A stretch of DNA of 64,000 nucleotides from positions 372,001 to 436,000 of the forward strand of contig NZ_QASN01000020.1 in NCBI RefSeq assembly GCF_003052585.1. The letters run 5' to 3'. Positions within the stretch are counted from its first letter, which is position 1, and each line of letters opens with the position of its first letter. Below, piece after piece: positions 52,983-60,800 of this stretch. Origin of the DNA: Pseudomonas mangrovi (GTDB lineage: Bacteria; Pseudomonadota; Gammaproteobacteria; Pseudomonadales; Pseudomonadaceae). The notes beneath the pieces were generated by a model. The model had not been told where the DNA came from. It saw nothing but the letters and a program-made list of their open reading frames with translations, and ran no database searches. Both the position numbers and the translations under genes were made by a program.

Positions 52983-55079
52983 GTGGGCTTGCCGAGCCTG
53001 CGTGCCGACCTGCAATTGTCCGCAGCGGCCCCGGACCCGGACGGCTCCCCGCAATGGACCCTGGCCGACCCGGTGCGGGGACGGTATTTCAAGCTCGGTG
53101 CAACGGCGATGCGCCTGCTGCGACACTGGTCTCTGGGCGATCCGCAGCAAGTACTGAAGGCCGCAAACCGTGAGCCGGGACTGCCACTCGATGGCGAGTC
53201 GCTTGAGCAGTTGCTGGAGTTCCTGCGCGGCCACGATCTGATCAGTGCGATGGACCCGCAACAGCGCGACAGCTATCAGCTCAAGGCGGCCGCCCAGCGC
53301 CAGAGCCTGTGGCAGATCCTGCTGCACCAGTACCTGTTCTTTCGCATACCCCTGTGGCGTCCGGACGCCTTTCTCAATCGCTGCTGGCCTGTGCTTGCGC
53401 GATTCGGCCCCGGCCTCCTGCGCTATGGAATTCCCCTGACCCTGGTTCTTGGCGTGTTTCTGGTTTCGCGGGACTGGCAGCGCTTCGTGGCGACCTTTCC
53501 GCACCTGTTCAGCATGGGGGGGGCGCTGGCGTTCGGCGTGGCGTTGTTGTTTGCCAAGCTGTGCCATGAATTCGGTCATGCCTTCATGGCCAAGCGTGCC
53601 GGGTGTCGTGTGCAGAGCATGGGTGTGGCCTTCATGGTGCTGTTGCCGATGTTCTACACCGACGTCAGCGATGCGTGGCGGGTCAGTGATCGTCGGGCTC
53701 GATTGCTGATTGGTGCCGGCGGGGTCCTGGCGGAGCTGCTGCTGGCGTGCGTCGCGCTGCTGGCATGGTCGCTGCTGCCGGAAGGACCCCTGCGCACCGC
53801 GGCGTTCATGCTGGCCAGTGCTACCTGGATCACCACGCTGATCATCAACCTGAACCCCTTCATGCGCTTCGATGGGTACTTCCTGCTCAGCGATCTCTGG
53901 GGCGTGGACAACCTGCAGGGGCGCGCTTTCGCCCTCTGTCGCTGGCGTCTGCGCGAAGCCCTGTTCGGCTATGGCGCGGCTGCCCCGGAGCCCTGGTCGC
54001 CGCAAATGCGTCGCCGTCTGCTGGTGTGGGGATATGGCGCCTGGCTGTGGCGCGCGGTGCTGTTCTTTGGCATTGCGCTGGCGGTCTATCACCTGTTCTT
54101 CAAGGTGCTGGGCATTTTCCTGATGCTGGTGGAGCTGGTCTGGTTCATTTTCATGCCCATCGTCAATGAGGGCCGGCAATGGTGGAGCCGTCGGGAGCAC
54201 GCCCACGTCCCTCGCGTACTGCTTACCGGCCTGCTATTGCTGGGGGCGATGTTGCTGCTGCTGTTGCCCTGGCGCAGTTCAGTGGAAGTGCCGGCGATGT
54301 TCGAGGCGGGGCGTGCCAGTGTCCTGCATGCGCCGGTGGCGGCCCGGATCAAGCAGGTGAATGTGCATGACGGTCAGACCGTGGCCCAGGGTGATGTGCT
54401 GGTCGAGCTGGAGTCGCCGGATATCGCCTCGCGGCTGATCATCGTGCGTCGGGAAATCGAGATTCAGCAGTTGCAGATGCGCCGACAGGCAGGGCGCAGC
54501 GAAACTGCCGCCGATGCAGGCATCGTCGAACAGCAGCTGGCAGAGGCGGTGGCCGAGTACCGCGGGCTGGTCGCCCAGCGCGAGCGCCTGTTGTTGCGAG
54601 CGCCGCATGCCGGTCAGGTCCGCGACTTGCTGCCGCAATTGGCGGAGGGGCGCTGGCTGTCGCCGAGGGAACCGCTGATCCGGGTGGTGGAGTCCGGCTC
54701 CCGCTTGCGTGGCTACCTGACCGAAGCCGAGCTGTGGAGAATCACGCCTGACGCGAGCGGCCGCTTCATCGCGGACGACCCTATGCATCCCTCGATTAGC
54801 GTGCAACTGGACGAGATCGACACCAACGGTGTCGGCTGGATCGAGCTGGAGGCGCTGACCTCCGATCACCAGGGGCCGATTGCCGTGCGCCGCGACTCGC
54901 AGCAGCGGGCGGAGCCGGTGCAGGCGCACTATCGGGTGCGCTTGAGCGCTGTTGATGACATCGCTGCCCCGACGCAACCGTTGCGTGGGCTGGTGATACT
55001 GCAGGGCCAGGGTGAGTCGATTTTCGGGGCGGCCTGGCGGCGTTTGGCGGCCTTGGGCGTCAGGGAAAGCGGGTTCTAG
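52983..55079 (+). CDS. M50 zinc metalloprotease fused to an HlyD-like domain
   Basis: 698 residues from the GTG at 52983. Residues ~20-100 (WTLADPVRGRYFKLGATAMR, LLEFLRGHDLI) resemble a PqqD/RRE-type winged-helix peptide-binding domain. The membrane part carries the site-2-protease motif H195-E-F-G-H199 (CHEFGHAFMAKR) and the distal metal ligand D297 (NPFMRFDGYF) among several helices. The C-terminal ~270 residues form an HlyD-like lipoyl/coiled-coil unit (VLHAPVAARIKQVNVHDGQ). This is the putative peptide zinc metalloprotease class. It may bind, cleave and pass an exported substrate, most simply the giant protein encoded 3 kb downstream. Confidence 0.88.
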   Translation: MGLPSLRADLQLSAAAPDPDGSPQWTLADPVRGRYFKLGATAMRLLRHWSLGDPQQVLKAANREPGLPLDGESLEQLLEFLRGHDLISAMDPQQRDSYQLKAAAQRQSLWQILLHQYLFFRIPLWRPDAFLNRCWPVLARFGPGLLRYGIPLTLVLGVFLVSRDWQRFVATFPHLFSMGGALAFGVALLFAKLCHEFGHAFMAKRAGCRVQSMGVAFMVLLPMFYTDVSDAWRVSDRRARLLIGAGGVLAELLLACVALLAWSLLPEGPLRTAAFMLASATWITTLIINLNPFMRFDGYFLLSDLWGVDNLQGRAFALCRWRLREALFGYGAAAPEPWSPQMRRRLLVWGYGAWLWRAVLFFGIALAVYHLFFKVLGIFLMLVELVWFIFMPIVNEGRQWWSRREHAHVPRVLLTGLLLLGAMLLLLLPWRSSVEVPAMFEAGRASVLHAPVAARIKQVNVHDGQTVAQGDVLVELESPDIASRLIIVRREIEIQQLQMRRQAGRSETAADAGIVEQQLAEAVAEYRGLVAQRERLLLRAPHAGQVRDLLPQLAEGRWLSPREPLIRVVESGSRLRGYLTEAELWRITPDASGRFIADDPMHPSISVQLDEIDTNGVGWIELEALTSDHQGPIAVRRDSQQRAEPVQAHYRVRLSAVDDIAAPTQPLRGLVILQGQGESIFGAAWRRLAALGVRESGF

Positions 55080-55088
55080 GGAGTGAGC

Positions 55089-55580
55089 ATGAAGTCGGTT
55101 GCGGCGGAAGGATTGGTGGTGCGGCCGTCACAGGTCAGCGATGGGCCTTTTTTGCAGAGTCTCTACCAGGCGGCGCGGCCGGATCTGCAATGGGTCGATG
55201 GTGAGCCTGAGCAAGTTCAGCAGCTGGTTGCGCAGCAGTTCCAGATTCAGGAGCAGGGCATGGGGGAAAACTTTCCCGATGCGTTGCACTACGTGGTGGA
55301 AAAGCTCGGTACGGCTATCGGTGCCTTGAGCGCCGATTTCGGTCCCAATGAAATTCGGGTGCTGTACCTGGCCTTTGTCCCCCAGGCTCGCGGGCAGGGG
55401 TACGGCCGGGCAGTGCTGCAAGGCGTGCAGAAAGCTGCACAGCAGATCCGCTGCCCGGTAGCGACCGTGGTCTGGGCCAGCAACCCCCACGCGCGCCAGC
55501 ACTATCTGGCGCTGGGTTTTGAAGTCGAGGAACGTAACCCGGCGGCGGAGCGCCTGGTGTGGTACCCGAAGGGGAACTGA
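55089..55580 (+). CDS. GNAT-family N-acetyltransferase
   Basis: 163 residues with acetyl-CoA motif A FVPQARGQGYGRAVLQGV (R/Q-x-x-G-x-G/A loop) and motif B VVWASNPHARQHYLALGF. The ATG at 55089 with GGGAG five bases ahead is preferred to a GTG six bases upstream. It lies 9 bp after the M50 gene, so it is probably the last gene of that operon and may modify a component or the cargo; its substrate is unknown. Confidence 0.9.
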   Translation: MKSVAAEGLVVRPSQVSDGPFLQSLYQAARPDLQWVDGEPEQVQQLVAQQFQIQEQGMGENFPDALHYVVEKLGTAIGALSADFGPNEIRVLYLAFVPQARGQGYGRAVLQGVQKAAQQIRCPVATVVWASNPHARQHYLALGFEVEERNPAAERLVWYPKGN

Positions 55581-55678
55581 GTGTCACCTCACCGGTTATT
55601 CAATTCGCAAGCCGGTGGTGAAGAAAGACTTCTGAAGCTACCGGCAATGCAATTCGCCCATCTCGAGGGCACTTTTGC

Positions 55679-55990
55679 TCAATTGAACGCGATGTAGAAA
55701 TACCCCACCGCCGGGTCTCTGCCCATGGGCGGTATCCGCGACACGAACACGCCCTCGAGTTTCCCCAACTCCGGCACCTCGAGCGCACAGAGCCCGTCGA
55801 TGAAGTCGGTGCTTTCCAGGCTGTTGAATTCCACGCTGAAGGGCATGCGTTCGCTGTCCGGCATCTTCGTCCGGGGCGCTTCGTCAAGGGTTTCGATCCG
55901 AATGGGCAGGCAACTGCCGTCAGGCAGAAGCAGGTTGCGGGTCTTGCCCAGCAGGGGCTGGAAATGGCGGCTGTGAACGTGCTGCAGCAT
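55679..55990 (-). CDS. DUF6916-like small protein
   Basis: 103 residues without a signal peptide, opening MLQHVHSRHFQPLLGKTRNL and ending GRDPAVGYFYIAFN. I associate this pattern with the DUF6916 proteins encoded next to phage tail-collar (microcystin-dependent) proteins. GGGAG precedes the ATG at the right distance. It is downstream of the tail-collar gene but separated from it by a terminator. Function unknown. Confidence 0.72.
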   Translation of the reverse strand: MLQHVHSRHFQPLLGKTRNLLLPDGSCLPIRIETLDEAPRTKMPDSERMPFSVEFNSLESTDFIDGLCALEVPELGKLEGVFVSRIPPMGRDPAVGYFYIAFN

Positions 55991-56005
55991 AAGCGGCTCC
56001 CAAAA

Positions 56006-56029
56006 GCCGGAGGGCCTTGGCCCTCCGGC
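56006..56029 (-). terminator. Rho-independent terminator of the tail-collar gene
   Basis: GCCGGAGGGCC (56006-56016) and GGCCCTCCGGC (56019-56029) form an 11-bp perfect stem; read on the minus strand the stem is followed by TTTTGG. It begins 7 bases after the tail-collar stop and ends 15 bases before the DUF6916-like start, so it may limit expression of that gene. Confidence 0.8.
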
Positions 56030-56035
56030 GCGTCA

Positions 56036-56623
56036 TCAGTTGCGGGACGGGAAAATACCTTGCAGGGCGATGCTGAAGTTGATCGCCAGGAAGGGGTTCA
56101 TGACCGTCATCGGCGTGCCGCTGCCAGCGGGGGAAACCGAGCCGCTGACGGTGGTGGTCACGCCTTGCAGTGGCACTGGCGAGGCTCCTTGCTGATCGGA
56201 ATAGATGGTTGCCGACCCAGGCCCGCCGCCGGAGGTTCCGACGAACGAATTGCTGGACGTCGGGGTGTTCACCGGATTGCTCGCCGGGTTTGCCAGCTGT
56301 ACGGTGGTTTCGGCAGTGATGCCCGTGAGCGTGTGGGTGTGGCTGGGCAGGTTGGCCAGGGTGGCGCTGACATTTTCCGTGCCGGAGGCCATGCCGATGA
56401 GCCGCGGGCTCAGGCCCGCACCGTTGCCCTGGCCCATGGGCAGGCGGCCTTGCAGGTTGGGCAGCATGAAGGTGTTGCGGCCGTCGCCTCCGTAGGTGGT
56501 TCCGATCAGCGCGAAGAGGGTCTGGTATTGCGAGAGGCTGAGCGTCTGCCCGCTGCACAGCGCCCAATCCCTGGGGGCAAAGTTAAATGCGAACGACTGG
56601 ATAGTGCCGACGAATACTTCCAT
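56036..56623 (-). CDS. Phage tail-collar domain protein (microcystin-dependent protein-like)
   Basis: 195 residues. It starts MEVFVGTIQSFAFNFAPRDW, then has the tail-collar signature WALCSGQTLSLSQYQTLFAL, IGTTYGGDGRNTFMLPNLQG and the C-terminal FLAINFSIALQGIFPSRN typical of MdpB-like proteins, with a Ser/Thr/Gly-rich insertion. These proteins occur outside phages and are often beside large surface-protein genes. No other phage gene is near. It sits in the opposite direction within the secretion/surface locus. Confidence 0.9.
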   Translation of the reverse strand: MEVFVGTIQSFAFNFAPRDWALCSGQTLSLSQYQTLFALIGTTYGGDGRNTFMLPNLQGRLPMGQGNGAGLSPRLIGMASGTENVSATLANLPSHTHTLTGITAETTVQLANPASNPVNTPTSSNSFVGTSGGGPGSATIYSDQQGASPVPLQGVTTTVSGSVSPAGSGTPMTVMNPFLAINFSIALQGIFPSRN

Positions 56624-56924
56624 GGAGTGTTTTTCCTTCAGTTGATGTGGTCGGGCAGTGCCCGGCAGGCTCCGGGGATGAATCGAGTGCGAGAAGCCTG
56701 TTCCTTCATTCCCTGGATGGGTCACGCACGCTGAGCGTAGACCGGATGTTCCATCCTGCTTCGCAAAAGGGAAGAAACACCCTGATTGGCCTCGACGAAT
56801 CATCTGCCAGATACCGTCCATCTTTTTGATGGCGATGGTGCGTCTGATTCCCCGGTGCGGCTATGCGGCCAAGGGCATCCTCGGCTACGCTCTGCGCAAC
56901 AAATGGAAAACCATTGGTGAAGGG

Positions 56925-57761
56925 ATGCCGCAGTTTCACTTTATTTCCGGTTTGCCGCGTTCCGGCTCGACCCTGCTTTCCGCGATCCTCCTGCAGAATC
57001 CGCGCTTTCATGCGGGGATGACCAGTCCCGTCGGCTCGCTGTTCAGCAGCGTCCTGCAGCAGTGCAGTGCCGGCAGCGAGTTTGGTTCGGTGATCGACAC
57101 AGACCTGCGTCGACGCCTGCTGCGCGGCCTGTTCGACTCCTACTACGCCGACAAGGCAGACAAACCGGTCATCTTCGATACCAACCGCCAGTGGTGCTCG
57201 CGCCTGCCGGCGTTGCAGGACCTGTTTCCCAAGGCCAAGACCATCGCCTGTGTGCGCAACGTCGCCTGGGTGCTCGACAGCCTGGAGCGTCTCTACCGCG
57301 CCAACCCCTTCGAGAACACCAAGCTGTTCAACGATGATGACGAGCGCAGTACCGTCTACAGCCGTTGCGAAACCCTGGCCCAGCGCAATCGCCTGGTGGG
57401 GTTTGCCTGGACGGCGCTCAAGGAGGCGTATTACGGCGAGAACGCCGATTCACTGCTGATCGTTGATTACGATCTGTTGAGTCAGGCGCCGGAGCGGGTG
57501 ATGCGGCTGGTCTACGAGTTCATTGGCGAGCCCTGGTTCGAGCATGACTTCAATCACCTGAGCTACGACGCACCAGCCTTCGATCAGGCGCTGGGTGTTG
57601 CCGGTCTGCACAAGGTCAAGCCCAGGGTCGCGCCGCACGCTCGACGGACCCTGCTGCCGCCGGATCTTTTCGAGAAGTATGCCCAGTTGTCGTTCTGGCT
57701 CGATGGCTCTGCCAGCGCTGCCAATGTCATTCGTATGAAAGCCGACGCCGCGATCAGCTGA
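56925..57761 (+). CDS. Sulfotransferase-family protein
   Basis: 278 residues. The PAPS-binding 5'-phosphosulfate loop GLPRSGSTLLSAIL is at the N-terminus, and later segments (VIFDTNRQWCSRLPALQDLFP, IACVRNVAWVLDSLERLY) match the family's 3'-phosphate-binding region. It is cytosolic, with no signal. The chosen start MPQFHFISGLPRSGS is conserved; 33 upstream in-frame codons are unlike the family. It ends 45 bp before the giant surface-protein gene, so one may ask whether it modifies that protein or a glycan. Related enzymes are also called tyrosyl-protein or Stf0-like sulfotransferases. Confidence 0.88.
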   Translation: MPQFHFISGLPRSGSTLLSAILLQNPRFHAGMTSPVGSLFSSVLQQCSAGSEFGSVIDTDLRRRLLRGLFDSYYADKADKPVIFDTNRQWCSRLPALQDLFPKAKTIACVRNVAWVLDSLERLYRANPFENTKLFNDDDERSTVYSRCETLAQRNRLVGFAWTALKEAYYGENADSLLIVDYDLLSQAPERVMRLVYEFIGEPWFEHDFNHLSYDAPAFDQALGVAGLHKVKPRVAPHARRTLLPPDLFEKYAQLSFWLDGSASAANVIRMKADAAIS

Positions 57762-57806
57762 TCGCGGTTTTCATTTTTTAAAGAAGTTCGAGTTCGGGTG
57801 AACGTC

Positions 57807-60800
57807 ATGTGGTGGAGCAAAGGCAAATCGCGAGTGACCGAGAACGCACGGGCCCTGGCATCGCCCATGATCCTGTCCCTCGAGCCGCGCATGCTGTTCG
57901 ACGGCGCAGTGGCCGCGACCGTAGCGGAAGCAGCGCAACCGGATGCCCAGCCCGGCGCCGATGCAACCCCGGCGCATGCCACAGATCAGCCGTCAGACAG
58001 CCAGACGCCGCAGGGGCAGGTCGATGTGACCCAGGCCGTGCCGGGCAAGAGCGTGCTGTTTGTCGATTCGCGGGTCCGCGACGCCGCCGACCTGCTCGAG
58101 GGCGTCGCGCCGGGTACCCAGGTGGTGTACCTGGATGGCAGCAAGGACGGCCTGCAGCAGATAGCCGATTACCTGGATGCCCATCAGGGCATCAGCGCTG
58201 TGCAGATCATCGCCCACGGCAACGCGGGTGATCTGTGGCTGGGCAACAGCTATCTGACCGCAGACAACGTCCAGGCCCGCAGCGACGTGCTGGCGCAGAT
58301 CGGTCAGAGCATGAATGTGGGCGGCGATATCCTGATCTACGGCTGCTACACCGGCGAGGGTGAGAGTGGTCTGAGCCTTGTCGAATCGCTGGCAGAGCTG
58401 ACCGGCCGCGACGTGGCGGCGTCCGATGACCGCACAGGTATGGGCGGCGACTGGGAGCTGGAAATCGCGGTCGGCAATATCGAGAGCGCCAACGTCCTGT
58501 CGGCCTCCGCGATGAGCGAATACCAATGGGGTCTGGCGACCTGGACCGCTACCAACAACCTCAATTCCGGCATCGGTTCGCTGCGCGCGGCTTTAGCCTC
58601 CGCGCAGAACGGCGACATAGTTACCTTTAACGCCAGCATGACAGTCGCGTTGACCCAGGTGCTGGTGATCGACAAGAACGTCACCATCGATGGCGATCTG
58701 AACAATGACAACGTGGCCGATGTCACCCTAGACGGGCAATATCGCACCCAGATCATCAACGTGGCGGCTGGCACCACGGCGACCCTCGATGGGTTGGTGA
58801 TTACTCGCGGCATGCTGGCGGGTAACGGCGGCAATGGCGGCGACGATGCGCTGGTGTCAAAGGGCGGCGGGATCTATAACGCCGGCACCTTGACCCTGAG
58901 GAACGTCACCGTCACCGCGAACGCCGCTTCGGGTGGCGGCGGTGGTGGTGGCGTCACGCCGCAATACGCCGGTGGCGGTGGCGGTGGAGGTGGCGCGATC
59001 ACTGGCGGTACCGGCGGAAAGGGGGGCGACACCCTCAATGCGACGGGGTCCAACGGCTCGGCCGGGCAGGGTGGCGCCGGGGGTGGCTTCTTCAACATGG
59101 GCGGGCGTGGTGGTTCCTCTACCGGGGGGGCTGGCGGCTCCGCGTACCCTGGCTATAGCACCGGTTCGGCCGGCGGCACGGCGGTCAGTGGCGGACTGTC
59201 CATCGGCGGTGGCGGCGGTGGCGACGGTTATAACGACATTGGCGGCGCCGGTGGCGGAGCGGTCGGTGGTATCTACAACGATACCGGCGCGACCCTGCGA
59301 ATCATCGGCAACTCGGTTATTTCCAACAACGTCGGTGCGGGTGGTGGCGGTGGTGGCGGTGGCGCCGGTGGCGGCTACAACCACACGGGCGGTGCCGGCG
59401 GCGTCGGTGTTGGAGCCATCTGGAACAAAGGCTCGATCCTGATCACCGCCGCCAACTTCGCCGCCCTGGCCGGCAACGTCGGCGGCAGCGGCGTGGGTGG
59501 GACCAGTGCGGGTACCGCGGGTGTTTCTCCGGCGTCGGTGGCCAACGTCTACGGCGACGGCGGCACCATCAACAGCAACTATGTGCCGGACGAGACACCG
59601 CCCACCGCGACCGTCGTGGTGGCCAATACCAACCTGAACTCAGGTGGCACGTCGCTGGTGACGATCACCTTCTCCGAAGCCGTGACCGGCCTCACCGCGG
59701 CGGACCTGACTGTGCAGAACGGCACGGTCGGCGTCCTTAGCAGCGGCGATGGCGGCATCACCTGGACCGGTACGCTGACCGCGGCCAGCAACATCGCAGA
59801 CACCACCAACATCATCACCCTGAACAACACCGGGGTTGCCGACCTGGCTGGCAATGCCGGCGTGGGCACCACTGACTCGAACAATTACGTGGTCAACGAC
59901 ACCGTGGCGCCCACGGCATCCATCGTGGTGTCCGACACGGCCCTCAGGATCGGTGAAACCTCGTTGGTGACCATCACTTTCTCCGAAGCGGTCAGCGGTT
60001 TTACCGCAGCCGACCTGACGGTGGCCAACGGTACGCTCAGCGGCTTGAGTAGCAGCAATGGCGGCATTACCTGGACGGCTACCCTGACCCCGGATGCGGC
60101 CATCACCGATACCTCCAATCTCATTGTCCTGAATAACACCGGCGTGGCGGACCTCAATGGCAACGCCGGCGTGGGGACGACCAACTCCAACAACTACGCT
60201 ATCGACACGCAACGCCCGAGCGCCACCATCGTGGTGTCCGACACCGCGCTGCGCGTGGGTGAAACCTCCGTGGTGACCATCACCTTCAGCGAGGCCGTGA
60301 GTGGTTTCACTACCGCTGACCTGACGGTTGCCAACGGTTCGGTCACCGGGTTGAGCAGCAGCGACGGCGGTATCACCTGGACCGGGACGCTTACCCCGAG
60401 CGCCAGTATTGCTGACACCAGCAACCTGATCACCCTGGATAACACCGGCGTTGCCGATCTGTCCGGGAACGCTGGCACCGGCACCACCGATTCAAACAAC
60501 TATGCCATCGACACGCTGCGTCCCACCGCGACCATCGTGGTGGCCGATACCGCGCTGAACATCGGTGAAACCTCGCTGGTGACCATTACCTTCAGTGAGG
60601 CTGTCACGGGCTTTACCCTGGCGGACCTGACAGTGGCCAATGGCTCGCTGAGCGGGCTGAGCAGCAGCGACGGTGGCATCACCTGGACCGCGACGCTCAC
60701 CCCGAGCGCCAGCGTCAGCGACGCCACCAATCTGATCGTCCTGGCCAATACCGGTGTGGCGGACGCGGCGGGCAACGCCGGCAGCGGTACTACCAGCTCA

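Noticed and set aside
55679..56623. Prophage remnant based on the tail-collar gene
   Set aside because: Tail-collar/Mdp proteins occur outside phages and no other phage gene is present.
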